A stretch of 61,160 nt of DNA from NCBI GenBank assembly GCA_031292555.1, contig JARLGV010000059.1, forward strand, positions 1-61,160. Direction: 5' to 3'. Position numbers and translations under genes: made by a program. Below the pieces are notes generated by a model that saw nothing but the letters and a program-made list of their open reading frames with translations, made no database searches and was not told the DNA's origin. The stretch comes from Fimbriimonas sp. GTDB taxonomy: Bacteria; Armatimonadota; Fimbriimonadia; Fimbriimonadales; Fimbriimonadaceae. Positions within the stretch are counted from its first letter, which is position 1; each line of letters starts with the position of its first letter. Below, piece by piece: positions 25,649 through 35,380 of this stretch.

Positions 25649-26533
25649 TTATGCAGCCTGTTGACTGCTCGCGGAACTGGGCTGAGACCTTGGAATCCCT
25701 TCGATGCCGATGCTCGTATACTGCATTGCCATAAAGAGGAAAGCCGACAGCGCTACGTAGGCCACACCCATCACTACCCGCTGGGCAGGAGTCGTCTTTG
25801 TCCCGCCGATAGGGTCCGCGGTTCCCCGCTTCAAACCGTTCCAAACGTGAGGGACAGATAGGATGACGAGAAGCCAGATCATTGGATTCGACACGAAGCC
25901 AGTGATTGCCATGCCCAAGAGGGCGACTAAGCCGATCAGCCACAGGTAAGGAGAAACGGCGCCAACAATACGCCCTCCGTCTAGTGGAAACAGCGGGATC
26001 ATATTGAAGAGGTTGAGCAAGAAAGTGAAGTAGGCGGCGCCGAGAAACATGCCGCTTCCGGTTTCCAAGTACAGCCCCCACATAAGCATGCCGGCGAGCG
26101 TGCCGCCCAAAGGACCGCCGATACCGATAAGCGCCTCACCCCAGGCAGATTGTGCCCACTTCTTCTGTACGATCAGCGCCCCAAATCCCGGCAGAAAGAT
26201 CGGGGCGGACACTGGCACTCCAAGAAAAGCAGATGCCGCCACGTGACCCAGTTCATGGATCAAGATGCCGACAACAAACAGCCCCGCGAACCACCATCCG
26301 AAACGTAGTGAGTAGAACCACATACTCGCAAACATCGTGAGACCGGTGAGCAGGAATTTTGCGCTTGGCAGGAGCTTTATCGCCGGCAAGACGAACTTCC
26401 ATGCCGCGATCGCCATGGCTCCGATTGCACCGAGTGGTCCGCGCCCCTTGGTAGAGCGCGGTTGCGACCGGGCAGAAGGTTCGGGCGCCCGTTGAATTGG
26501 GGGCCTCATAACGGGCGGCGGTTCCAAACTCAT
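25649..26533 (-). CDS. Site-2 protease family (M50) membrane metalloprotease
   Basis: This 294-residue polytopic protein has the M50 zinc motif HELGH (93-97) within a membrane helix and the second motif NMIPLFPLDGGR with the metal ligand D185. The N-terminal 30 residues are Pro/Arg-rich and cytosolic. No PDZ domain is visible, so it belongs to the compact group rather than RseP. Site-2 proteases cut membrane anchors of regulators such as anti-sigma factors. Its neighbours are two exported LTxxQ-like proteins, and an ECF sigma/anti-sigma pair lies about 9 kb away; a link is only inference. Confidence 0.88.
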   Translation of the reverse strand: MSLEPPPVMRPPIQRAPEPSARSQPRSTKGRGPLGAIGAMAIAAWKFVLPAIKLLPSAKFLLTGLTMFASMWFYSLRFGWWFAGLFVVGILIHELGHVAASAFLGVPVSAPIFLPGFGALIVQKKWAQSAWGEALIGIGGPLGGTLAGMLMWGLYLETGSGMFLGAAYFTFLLNLFNMIPLFPLDGGRIVGAVSPYLWLIGLVALLGMAITGFVSNPMIWLLVILSVPHVWNGLKRGTADPIGGTKTTPAQRVVMGVAYVALSAFLFMAMQYTSIGIEGIPRSQPSSASSQQAA

Positions 26534-26575
26534 GGTAGGTAACGATTCTACGGTTCCAAAGACGCTTCGATCTGG

Positions 26576-27277
26576 TTATCTTCGCTTCTTCGGCGGAACG
26601 GCGGTGAGCGCGAGCCACTCGGAGCGCTGAGTCGGGTTCATCATTTTTAAAATCGCCTTGTCCGACTCCCTCTTGTCGCGACTCAGCCGGTCTCGCTCAG
26701 CTTGATAGCTTGCAAATACCTGGTTCTTCTTGGCCTCATATTCGGTCGTATCCGCTCCCGCCTTCGGAATCGGAATGGCGGCGATGGCCTCGCCTTCCAT
26801 CGCGTCCACATCCTCCGCCTTTTTCTCATAGGCCCGATAGGTGGCAGCGATACGTCTCGCCTGCTCCGGAGTTAGGTGGAGTTTTGCCGCAACGTAAGAG
26901 TCCAGGAGTCCTTCCGTGCCTATCTGCTGGAGACCCAGCTTGAGGACCGCATCTTTCTGGACCGGATTCAAAGCTCCTAGACAAGAGTTGGCAAAGCGCG
27001 TGTCGTTGGCTGCAATCTCCTTCTCCGAAGGTTCCTTGAGCTGAGCTTGCTGCGCCGCGTCGGCGTCGTACCGCTTTAGGGCAGCCTGAATGGCGGTCGA
27101 TTGCGCCGAGCTTAGAGCCAGGCTCTTTGCAACATAGGGGTTGGAAACGAGGAAGGCGCATCTCTGCGGTACGGAAAGGTACGGCGCACTCGGCACCGAC
27201 TGCGCCAAGGCACAGCCAAGAGTTGCTGCCGCACAACCCACTTGGGCCAAGAATGCGGAATAGGATCTGCGTATCAT
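26576..27277 (-). CDS. Exported LTxxQ-like helical protein A
   Basis: About 233 residues from the ATG at 27277; a GTG seven codons upstream is an alternative. A signal peptide opens RRSYSAFLAQVGCAAATLGCA and ends ALAQ. The mature part is helical and charged with repeated L-S/T-x-x-Q motifs (LSSAQ, LTPEQ), as in CpxP/Spy-type periplasmic chaperones. The segment IGTEGLLDSYVAAKLHLTPEQ matches the neighbouring paralogue (VGLSGMLDAVVAKRVGLSEAQ). The C-terminus is basic (PPKKRR). The function is unknown; a periplasmic stress or folding role is plausible. Confidence 0.65.
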   Translation of the reverse strand: MIRRSYSAFLAQVGCAAATLGCALAQSVPSAPYLSVPQRCAFLVSNPYVAKSLALSSAQSTAIQAALKRYDADAAQQAQLKEPSEKEIAANDTRFANSCLGALNPVQKDAVLKLGLQQIGTEGLLDSYVAAKLHLTPEQARRIAATYRAYEKKAEDVDAMEGEAIAAIPIPKAGADTTEYEAKKNQVFASYQAERDRLSRDKRESDKAILKMMNPTQRSEWLALTAVPPKKRR

Positions 27278-27303
27278 AGGTCTTCTTTTGCGTTCCACGC
27301 CTG

Positions 27304-28017
27304 CTACTTCGGCTTAAAGGTCTTGCCACCAAGAGCCTTATATGCGGCGAGTTGCGACGGTGATACGACGGATTCAAACTCCTTCCGAGTTTGAAGTGCG
27401 ATCTTTTTTATTTCAGGTTGCCTCTTTGCCATGGCGGCGCGTAGCAGCGCTCCTATCTTGTCGTTGAGCGCTTGAGCCTCTTGTTGCGTTTTTGGGCGAA
27501 TCGTCTTGTAAGGGGCAATCACCTCTTCCCTAACCTTCAATTCGATTTGGTGGCTGGCGTTTGAGCCCTTTGTGTAGATCTGAATCGCCTTCTTTAGCTG
27601 TGCTTCGGAAAGTCCGACACGTTTTGCGACCACCGCATCGAGCATCCCTGAGAGACCGACAGATTGGAGAGTCAGTTCCCGAATCCGCTTGAGCTGAGCA
27701 GGAGAAAGATGCGACAGCACCTGCTGCTTAAGCTCAAGATAGGTTTTTTGCAGAATCGGATCAGTGTCCGGGATTCGGTTTGGATCCCGGCCCGCCTTGG
27801 CCACCTGTTCCTGATAGGCGCGCAATTTCCGGCGATTCTCGTCAGCAAGTGCGTTCATCATCGTGATCTGAGCAGGCGCCAAGCGAATCTCCGATTGAAT
27901 GCGCTTGTCGGTGATGAGGCGGATATCCGCTACATGAAAGTCAAACGGGTCCATTTTCTGGCAAAGCGCGATCGCCGAGATCGAACATGCCAGCAGAACC
28001 CCAACCAATTTCTTCAT
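27304..28017 (-). CDS. Exported LTxxQ-like helical protein B
   Basis: This 237-residue protein has a clear signal peptide (MKKLVGVLLACSISAIALCQ). It is a paralogue of the next gene downstream: similar length, helical charged body and L-x-x-x-Q motifs (LAPAQ, LSPAQ, LSEAQ). The gap to protein A is short, so they are probably co-transcribed. Spy/CpxP proteins hold unfolded periplasmic clients; the resemblance here is in motif and layout only. The site-2 protease follows downstream on the same strand. Confidence 0.65.
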   Translation of the reverse strand: MKKLVGVLLACSISAIALCQKMDPFDFHVADIRLITDKRIQSEIRLAPAQITMMNALADENRRKLRAYQEQVAKAGRDPNRIPDTDPILQKTYLELKQQVLSHLSPAQLKRIRELTLQSVGLSGMLDAVVAKRVGLSEAQLKKAIQIYTKGSNASHQIELKVREEVIAPYKTIRPKTQQEAQALNDKIGALLRAAMAKRQPEIKKIALQTRKEFESVVSPSQLAAYKALGGKTFKPK

Positions 28018-28059
28018 AGTGCCACGTCTGTCTACAACTGTGAGCCGTTCAAGGTTCCC

Positions 28060-31000
28060 TCAAGCCGCTTCGTTGTGTTGGATTTCAAGTTCACACCGCG
28101 AAAGACCCTTGGAAATCGTCTTCTGGAACGACTCAGTCGGGTTCACATGGTGATTCAGATAAATCGGAATGGTTCCGTTGCCGTTGACGATTTTGAGAAG
28201 GACTTCGTACTCGCCAGGGTGATCTTCGATTACCTGCCTCAACTTGAACATCTGTCCTTCAGTCGCTCGCCAGATAGAAATCGTCACAATGCCTGCCGCT
28301 CCCATGCCCTTGGTGAAATCGGGAAAGAGAGAGGCTTCCAATGGCTTGATATCCTCAAGACGAACTTCGATCGACTTCTCGCCTCGCATTTCCCGGTGCA
28401 TCACGTATCCGGTCGCCTGGACGACAGTGTCCTTTTGCAGGAGGTCTTTGACCTTCTCAAAGGTGGCCGGGAATGCGATAAAACCAGCCGAGCCGCTAAA
28501 ATCTTCAATCGAGAACGAAGCCATCCGCTTCCCTTCCGATTTCGTAATGATCGTCCGGACCTTTGAGAGCACTCCCGCAATCTTTACGAACGTGTTCTCG
28601 TCCTGTTCCGCAACACTTGAGCACGTATGGCTGGCGCTTTGGGCGAGAACCCGTTCGTGGCCGCGTAGCGGGTGATCAGACACGTAGATGCCCATCACTT
28701 CCTTCTCCATAGCGAGGTTTTCGCTGCGAGTAGCGATTGGACAGTCGGGTAGTGGCGGATAGGACGTCTGCGAACTTCCGGAATCCTCTCCAAACAACGA
28801 ATTCTGGCCGGCAAGTCGGGAACGGTTCTGCAGGTCCGCATATTGCAGGGCGCCTTCCACATGGCTTAGGAGTTTCTTGCGATTCGGGTCTATGCTATCG
28901 AGAGCGCCCGCCTTGATGAGGGCCTCGGCCGAAGTTCGATTCAAACCGGCGCCTCGGACGCGGTCGCAGAACTCGTAAAGGTGTGTATATGGGCCGGCCG
29001 CCACTCTTTCCCGTATGATTGCGTCGACGATGGCTTCGCCGACTCCCTTGATTGCCACCAGGCCGAAGCGTATTGCCATCTTGGAACGAGCCTTGGACGA
29101 TCGGCTTGATCCACACTCTTCGATCGAAAAATCCCGAATCGAGCCGTTGACGTCTGGCTGGAGCACTGGGATTTTCATCCTGCGGCACTCCTCGATTGCA
29201 GATATCACCTTGTCTTCTTTATCGAGGTAGGCGCTGAGGACGGCCGCCATGTACTCGACAGGGTAGTGAGCCTTGAGATAGGCGGTCTGATAGGAGAGAA
29301 TTCCATAGCAGACGGCGTGGGCCTTGTTGAAGGCATAGCCGGCAAAGGGCTTGAGCAATTCCCAAACCTGGTCCGCAACTACCTGTTCAATGCCGAATCG
29401 GGAGGACCCCTCATCGAATTCGACCTTCATGCTGGCCATCGCTTTCGGGTCCTTCTTTCCCATCGCACGCCGCAAGACGTCGGCCTTTCCAAGGCTGAAT
29501 CCAGCAATCGCCTGCACGAGCTTGAGCACTTGGTCTTGATAGACGATGACTCCGTAGGTCTCTTCCAGGATCGGCTTCATCCGCTCGTCCAGATACTCCG
29601 CCTTTTGGCGGCCGAACTTGGTGTCGATAAATTCGGGAATGTGCTTCATCGGCCCCGGACGGTAGAGCGCGATCATAGCTGAAAGCTCTTTGATGTTGGC
29701 CGGCTTCAGTTGAGTCACCCAACGCGTCATCCCGCCGCCCTCAAGCTGGAAGACTCCTACTGTCTCCCCCCTGCCTAGCATGTCGTACGCATCTTTGTCG
29801 CCGTCGGGAAAGTTCCGTACATCCACTTCGACGCCGCACGTTTGCCGTATATTGGCGACCGACCGAGCAAGAATCGTCAGGTTGCTCAGGCCGAGGAAGT
29901 CCATTTTGAGCAGACCGATCTTCTCAAGAATGCCCATCTCGTAGGCGGTGATCGCCTGGCCGTCATTGCCCCGATACAGCGGAACGTAATCGACCAGGGG
30001 GTCCTTGCTAATCACGACGCCAGCCGCGTGTACTCCGGCGTGACGGGCAATCCCCTCGACAGACTTTGCCGTTTCGAACAGATGCATCATCTTCGGATCG
30101 GAATCGACGATCTGCTTGAAATCCGCCAACTCGTCATAGGCTCGTGTGAGATTCCATCCCGGTAGGCCCGGTATGGTCTTTGTCAGCCTCTCGGTTTCTT
30201 GTGGCGTGTAACCCTGAACGCGGCCACAGTCTTTGATGGCGGCTTTCGCGCCAAGGGTCCCGAAGGTCACGATCTGAGCTACGTGGTCGGTTCCGTACTT
30301 CTCCGTGACGTACTGGATGATTTCCTCGCGCCGGGCATCCTCGAAGTCCATGTCGATATCGGGCATCGAGATGCGCTCGGGGTTGAGGAATCTTTCGAAT
30401 GTGAGGTCGTATTCGACAGGATCGACGTCGGTGATTCCGACGCAATAGGAAACGAGCGAGCCAGCGGCCGACCCGCGAACGCCGAAGTAAATCCCTCTGT
30501 CCCGGGTCGCCTGGGCGAATTCTCGAACAAGCAGGATGTAGTCGATAAATCCCGTGCGCTCGATCACGTCGAGTTCGTAGTTGAGCCGATCGAGAGATGC
30601 TTCGGGATCCTTGGTCCTCGCCCTGAGACCGGATTCGGACAGTTGCCGGAGAAATGTAGCGGAGTCGACGCCTTCGGGCACGTCGGGCTGTGGCATAGGC
30701 GCACGCTGCTTATCCAAACCGACATCGCACATTTCGGCGATCATCGCCGTGTTCTCCAGAGCCTCCGGGACGTCTCGAAAGAGTTCCCCCATCTCCTCCT
30801 TCGATTTGAGATAGAAGTTGTCGTTTTGGAACTTCATCCTCTTCTCGTCGGATTGGTTCGCCCCGGTTTGGATGCACAGGAGCACATCGTGAGGGAGCGA
30901 GTCGGTGCGACAAAGGTAGTGGGCGTCGTTTGTCGCTACCAATGGCAGCTTCAATTCCTTCGAGATGCGGATCAGGGATTCCCGAATCAAGGCTTGTTCT

Positions 31001-31545
31001 GGCAGGCGGTGATCCTGAAGTTCGATGAAGAAATTGCCGTGACCGAAGATATCGTCGTACATGCCTGCGATGTACTGGGCCCGGTCGTAGTTGCCTTTAA
31101 GCAACTCTTGACAAACCTCTGACCCCAGGCAGGCGCTGGTGGCAAGCACACCCTTGCTATGATTTCTCAGGATATCGTGGTCGACGCGCGGGTGTTTGTA
31201 GAACCCTTCTAGCGCCGCAATACTGCTCAACTTGCAGAGATTGCGATACCCTTCAAGGTCCTTCGCTAGCAACAGGAGATGGTACGCGCTTTTCTCGCCG
31301 TCCCCTTTTTTTACGTGGATTCCCTGAGGAGACACGTATGCTTCGACTCCGAGCAGCGGTTTGATGCCTGCCTTGGTCGCCTCGAGATAGAACTCCATAA
31401 CACCGAACATGACTCCATGATCGGTGATGGCCAAGGCTTCCATCTCCATCTCTTTGGCTCGCTCCATCATCTTGGGGATGCGGTTTGCGCCATCCAGGAG
31501 CGAGTATTCCGTATGGTTATGGATGTGACAGAACGTTTTGCACAT
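28060..31545 (-). CDS. dnaE: DNA polymerase III alpha subunit
   Basis: This 1161-residue replicative polymerase opens with the PHP domain (HIHNHTEYSLLDG) and carries the catalytic aspartates in PDIDMDFED (D396, D398, D400 region), equivalent to the E. coli active site. The finger motif GPMKHIPEF is also visible, and the C-terminal OB-fold and tail are present. The length matches DnaE1 proteins. The start is the ATG at 31545. It extends DNA at the replication fork with the clamp and loader, none of which are in the window. Confidence 0.97.
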   Translation of the reverse strand: MCKTFCHIHNHTEYSLLDGANRIPKMMERAKEMEMEALAITDHGVMFGVMEFYLEATKAGIKPLLGVEAYVSPQGIHVKKGDGEKSAYHLLLLAKDLEGYRNLCKLSSIAALEGFYKHPRVDHDILRNHSKGVLATSACLGSEVCQELLKGNYDRAQYIAGMYDDIFGHGNFFIELQDHRLPEQALIRESLIRISKELKLPLVATNDAHYLCRTDSLPHDVLLCIQTGANQSDEKRMKFQNDNFYLKSKEEMGELFRDVPEALENTAMIAEMCDVGLDKQRAPMPQPDVPEGVDSATFLRQLSESGLRARTKDPEASLDRLNYELDVIERTGFIDYILLVREFAQATRDRGIYFGVRGSAAGSLVSYCVGITDVDPVEYDLTFERFLNPERISMPDIDMDFEDARREEIIQYVTEKYGTDHVAQIVTFGTLGAKAAIKDCGRVQGYTPQETERLTKTIPGLPGWNLTRAYDELADFKQIVDSDPKMMHLFETAKSVEGIARHAGVHAAGVVISKDPLVDYVPLYRGNDGQAITAYEMGILEKIGLLKMDFLGLSNLTILARSVANIRQTCGVEVDVRNFPDGDKDAYDMLGRGETVGVFQLEGGGMTRWVTQLKPANIKELSAMIALYRPGPMKHIPEFIDTKFGRQKAEYLDERMKPILEETYGVIVYQDQVLKLVQAIAGFSLGKADVLRRAMGKKDPKAMASMKVEFDEGSSRFGIEQVVADQVWELLKPFAGYAFNKAHAVCYGILSYQTAYLKAHYPVEYMAAVLSAYLDKEDKVISAIEECRRMKIPVLQPDVNGSIRDFSIEECGSSRSSKARSKMAIRFGLVAIKGVGEAIVDAIIRERVAAGPYTHLYEFCDRVRGAGLNRTSAEALIKAGALDSIDPNRKKLLSHVEGALQYADLQNRSRLAGQNSLFGEDSGSSQTSYPPLPDCPIATRSENLAMEKEVMGIYVSDHPLRGHERVLAQSASHTCSSVAEQDENTFVKIAGVLSKVRTIITKSEGKRMASFSIEDFSGSAGFIAFPATFEKVKDLLQKDTVVQATGYVMHREMRGEKSIEVRLEDIKPLEASLFPDFTKGMGAAGIVTISIWRATEGQMFKLRQVIEDHPGEYEVLLKIVNGNGTIPIYLNHHVNPTESFQKTISKGLSRCELEIQHNEAA

Positions 31546-31634
31546 CGGGCTTTAGGGTGCCGTCGCCGCAACATACGCGGTAATCGTCGGTGCCTTTATT
31601 CTGACGGCCCAAGGGCCTTTACTGCCGCAAGAAT

Positions 31635-33566
31635 TTAGTCACCTTGCACGTCTTCGCACCATGCCCGCAACATCTCTGCAACGCTCCATGCTTGCCACGG
31701 ACAGCCTCCCGGAGACTGGGGGAGATCGCCGTCATAAACCTCGGCAATACCTCCCAAACCGTACTCCACCAGCATCTCCTTGACGTTGCGCAGAAGTTGC
31801 CGCGCAAGCCGCCGATCCTGGGTGTATCGAACGAGCGAGGTGATATAGCTGCCCATAAGCCAGGGCCATACGGTGCCCTGATGGTATGCCGCGTCCAGTT
31901 CGGGAAGCGACCCAGAAAACTTGCCCCGATAACCGGGCTCGTCGCGTCCGAGGGTCCTCAATCCCATGGGAGTAAGCAGTTCTCGAGCGACTACATCAAG
32001 TGCCGATTTGGCGTGCTGCGGGTCGCACGGACTGAACGGCAGTGCCATGGCGATCACTTGGTTCGGGCGAAGCGTACTGTCGTCGGGGTCAACCGTGTCT
32101 AGGTATCTTCCAAGGTTCTCGTGCCAGAATTTTAGTTCGAAGCTGCTTGCGGCTCTCTCCGCTTCAAGTTGGTAGGCGGTCGACTTTCTGACACAGTCGC
32201 TCTCGAAGCCTCCTTTCTCGAGGTTCTTTGTCAACCACTCAAGTACGCGAAGAAGGTTGATCCACAGAGCGTTGATCTCGACAGGCTTGCCTCTTCGAGG
32301 AGTAACCACCCAGTCTCCGACCTTGGCGTCCATCCAGGTCAGTTGAACACCTTCTACTCCTTGATACAAGAGCCCATCGGACGGGTCCACTCCGATACCG
32401 AACAGGGTTCCCCGTGTGTGCCACTCGTAAACCGACTCGAGGACCTTTACCATATCCCGAGCGAATGAGTCGTCCCACTCTGCCTCAAGAGTCTTGTAGA
32501 TCGCATTCGCGAACCAGAGTGTCGCATCGACAGTGTTATAGTCGGGATGCTCCCCCTGCTCCACAAAACGGTTCGGTATAAGACCTTGAAACATCTGCGA
32601 CGAATACGCTCGCAGAATCGCGCGAGCTTGCTCGATTCGTCCAGTCTGAAGGCATAGACCGGGGAGTGAGATCATTGTGTCTCGGCCCCAATCTGTAAAC
32701 CACGGGTATCCGGCAATGATGGAAGACCGTTCCTCGGTCTCAACGAAGAATGCCTCCGCCGCCTGCTTGAGCATCACCGAGAGGCGGTACTCCGGACCAT
32801 CCGCTTCTGAAGCGGGCTCGGTTAGCACAAAATCCGGTTCCGTACTGGCTGATAGGGAGACTGTCTCTCCTGGAGCGACCATGAATCGCAGTTCACAGGG
32901 GCAGAACAAGTCGTCACGGGACGGCAAACCGCGTTCCGTTTCCCGAGCGTGCTCGAATCGGTAGTACCAACCCTGCACTGGCATCCGTTCCGCATTTGGG
33001 TGAGTAAGGTGAAGCTTGACGTTAAAGTGTTCAACGACCGTCGCATCTGGCAAGAACTCGAGGTGTTCCGGATATCGATTGTCTTCGCCGAAGTTTCCAT
33101 GATGGTCACGGTGGCAAACGAGCGGCCGAAGCGTCAGGGCACAGGTCGATTCACCACAGTTCTGATATTCCACCGTAACTGCGTTATAGCCCTGATGCAT
33201 GAGCACGCGCCGCTCGAACTCGAACGCGGTTGCCTTGTAGCGCCATATCGCGGTTGCCCCACTCGAGAACTGCCGCAAATAGTGGTAGCCCTCCGGGTAG
33301 ATGGCTCCCGGGTACTGGTTTGCCGATATTCCAAGGGGGCTACTCACCGATTCAACAAAGGCGTCGATGGCGCTAAGGAGAAGCATGCGGCCAGTCGGAG
33401 GCGTGGTTGCGGCCACAAGTAACCCGTGATATCGTCGCGTGTTTATGCCCGCCGCCGTGCCCATGGAATATCCGCCGATTCCATTCGTCAACAGCCACTC
33501 GCGCCGCGACGACAAATCGATGTTCTGGCACTGCCTCTCGTCAAGAACGTATCGCATTTTCTGCAT
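31635..33566 (-). CDS. Glycogen debranching enzyme (amylo-alpha-1,6-glucosidase)
   Basis: This 643-residue protein has the two-domain GDE layout: an N-terminal beta-rich domain (REWLLTNGIGGYSMGTAAGINTR, residues about 22-45) and a C-terminal alpha/alpha barrel with FTDWGRDTMISLPGL and YHQGTVWPW near the active site. It removes alpha-1,6 branches from glycogen in the cytosol; no signal peptide is present. The ATG at 33566 has only a weak Shine-Dalgarno. It lies between dnaE and the LptD-like gene on the same strand; the link to them is probably only positional. Confidence 0.92.
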   Translation of the reverse strand: MQKMRYVLDERQCQNIDLSSRREWLLTNGIGGYSMGTAAGINTRRYHGLLVAATTPPTGRMLLLSAIDAFVESVSSPLGISANQYPGAIYPEGYHYLRQFSSGATAIWRYKATAFEFERRVLMHQGYNAVTVEYQNCGESTCALTLRPLVCHRDHHGNFGEDNRYPEHLEFLPDATVVEHFNVKLHLTHPNAERMPVQGWYYRFEHARETERGLPSRDDLFCPCELRFMVAPGETVSLSASTEPDFVLTEPASEADGPEYRLSVMLKQAAEAFFVETEERSSIIAGYPWFTDWGRDTMISLPGLCLQTGRIEQARAILRAYSSQMFQGLIPNRFVEQGEHPDYNTVDATLWFANAIYKTLEAEWDDSFARDMVKVLESVYEWHTRGTLFGIGVDPSDGLLYQGVEGVQLTWMDAKVGDWVVTPRRGKPVEINALWINLLRVLEWLTKNLEKGGFESDCVRKSTAYQLEAERAASSFELKFWHENLGRYLDTVDPDDSTLRPNQVIAMALPFSPCDPQHAKSALDVVARELLTPMGLRTLGRDEPGYRGKFSGSLPELDAAYHQGTVWPWLMGSYITSLVRYTQDRRLARQLLRNVKEMLVEYGLGGIAEVYDGDLPQSPGGCPWQAWSVAEMLRAWCEDVQGD

Positions 33567-33620
33567 AAATCTTACACCCGATCCCGTTTTTGAAGGGCTA
33601 ATTCCCGCAAGGCGGCATGG

Positions 33621-35264
33621 TCAGGGCTTCCCGTCTGGACCCGGACTGATGACCGTTTTGGTCGTCCCAGGACGCACGAAGTTTCGACGAGTGATGAGAT
33701 CGGTCAAATTACCGATGCTCAGTCTCAGTCCAAACGCATACTCATTTGGATACTCCCGATATAGGATGAACGGTTCGAAGCAGCCGACAACCTGAGAGAA
33801 CGTGTATTCGTGATCGAACCATCCGAGGCGCGGATCGTATTTGGACATGAAGGTGAATTTCGTCGGCCCAAGATCAAAGTCGCCACGAAAGACGCAGCCG
33901 TTGATCGAGGCGAGCCGATCGAACTGATAGTCGGGCCTTCCCGAATCCGCCGCCAGATACCCGGCCGCCGACAACCTGACCTGCTTAACGGGCTCGTAGG
34001 CAAGCCCGGTAATCAGCCTAGCCCACGCAAAATCGCGAGGTCCGAGAAACCCTTTCATGTCGATACGAGCAAGAGTGCGAATATCTCGGCTGATCTTGAC
34101 GGCTGGAAGGCCAAGCGCATCGTTCACGATCGCCCTTGCCTCGACGTTCTGATCGAGTTGCTTGATCGTCTGGAGACGCGTTTGGCTCATATACGCGAAT
34201 TTGCCGAGCGGTCCACCTAGATCGAAAACCACCTCGGCCGGCTGATCGTAAAGGAGATCGATGCGCTGTCCGGTAGGCGACACGTTCCAGTTCGAATCGA
34301 ATGCAAGTGACTTTCGCGCATATCGAAGGTTGCCGTCTTCCTGGCTTGGCGATGAGACATGGATGCTCTCGAAATACCCCTCGCTGAACATCTCGCCGAA
34401 GTTCGAAGTCGGCGTAAGGTAAGTCGTCGACTTCTCGTCCGGCAAGTATGTGTGCGTCAAGCTCCCTCCATAGGAAGGAAATGACCCCGGAAAGGCGCCG
34501 AGGGCGAACGCAAAGTCCGTCGAGTGGTCGACGAAGAGCCCCCCTTGCCAGTTAGTTCCGAATTGGCCGTTCGAAAATGCAAGCGACGGAAGGCCCAATC
34601 CCTCGCTTCGAGGGTCCAGATTAAACGTACGATCCGGAAAAGTGCCGATGAGGTGACCAAAGAGATATAGGCTCGGCCTGGTCAGTTTGCCGTACTTGCC
34701 CGGAAAGAGCGTGACTTTCCTGGCGCGCACCTCGTACCAAGGTGGTGTCGCGCGGGAAGTGGTTCCACGGGCGTTGAGCATCACCCACAGCTTTGGCGCA
34801 ATGTCCAGCCTGTCTACCGTCAAATGAGCTGACCCGACTCGGACCTCTCCGTGATTGATCACGCTTCGGCGGGATTCCTTGTTCCACCAGACCTCGATGT
34901 TGTCAGAGTCCACCGTTCCGGTCGGGTCGTCCACGTGAACGTGGCCCTTCGCGCTCGCGTGCTGTCCCTTCTGGTCCACTGTCACGGTGTCGGCGTGGAT
35001 GGTGGTTTCCTCGTACTTGACGATGACCCCGTTCGTAAAGGTGGCAACGTTCGACTTCGCGTTGATTAGGACGTTCCGAAAAGTGAAGGTAACGCCGTCC
35101 ACCGATTGCGAAGAGTAGATCGGCACACCCGTTTGCTGAATCGGCGGCATGGCGGCCGACGGCAACAATGGCCACAGGCAGGGCATAGAGCAGCCAGTGT
35201 ACCGCTGCAAACGACGCCACCATCCGGCTCGTGCTACCGGTTTTGAGTTTTCCGCTGACCGCAT
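33621..35264 (-). CDS. LptD/OstA-like outer-membrane protein, uncertain N-terminus
   Basis: About 547 residues. An N-terminal OstA/LptA-like beta-jellyroll region (VTFTFRNVLINAKSNVATF, IHADTVTVDQKGQHASAKGHVHVDD) is followed by a long beta-rich barrel-like part (YLFGHLIGTFPDRTF, SLAFSNGQFGTNW). LptD places lipopolysaccharide in the outer membrane; this may be a distant relative. The N-terminus is unclear. In this frame 35264-35150 gives a poor hydrophobic core, whereas the neighbouring minus-strand frame encodes a better one (WLLYALPVAIVAVG) that would need a one-base shift near 35150. No Shine-Dalgarno decides the start. Confidence 0.7.
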   Translation of the reverse strand: MRSAENSKPVARAGWWRRLQRYTGCSMPCLWPLLPSAAMPPIQQTGVPIYSSQSVDGVTFTFRNVLINAKSNVATFTNGVIVKYEETTIHADTVTVDQKGQHASAKGHVHVDDPTGTVDSDNIEVWWNKESRRSVINHGEVRVGSAHLTVDRLDIAPKLWVMLNARGTTSRATPPWYEVRARKVTLFPGKYGKLTRPSLYLFGHLIGTFPDRTFNLDPRSEGLGLPSLAFSNGQFGTNWQGGLFVDHSTDFAFALGAFPGSFPSYGGSLTHTYLPDEKSTTYLTPTSNFGEMFSEGYFESIHVSSPSQEDGNLRYARKSLAFDSNWNVSPTGQRIDLLYDQPAEVVFDLGGPLGKFAYMSQTRLQTIKQLDQNVEARAIVNDALGLPAVKISRDIRTLARIDMKGFLGPRDFAWARLITGLAYEPVKQVRLSAAGYLAADSGRPDYQFDRLASINGCVFRGDFDLGPTKFTFMSKYDPRLGWFDHEYTFSQVVGCFEPFILYREYPNEYAFGLRLSIGNLTDLITRRNFVRPGTTKTVISPGPDGKP

Positions 35265-35380
35265 TCCAGTGATACATCGATTCAGTTCTGGAAATTCCTT
35301 GGCTCGAACGTTTGCCCATTGACGACCCGTCGTGTACCATGTATTTAGCCAGGTTCGTAACAAGACCGGTGGGTGTGCCT

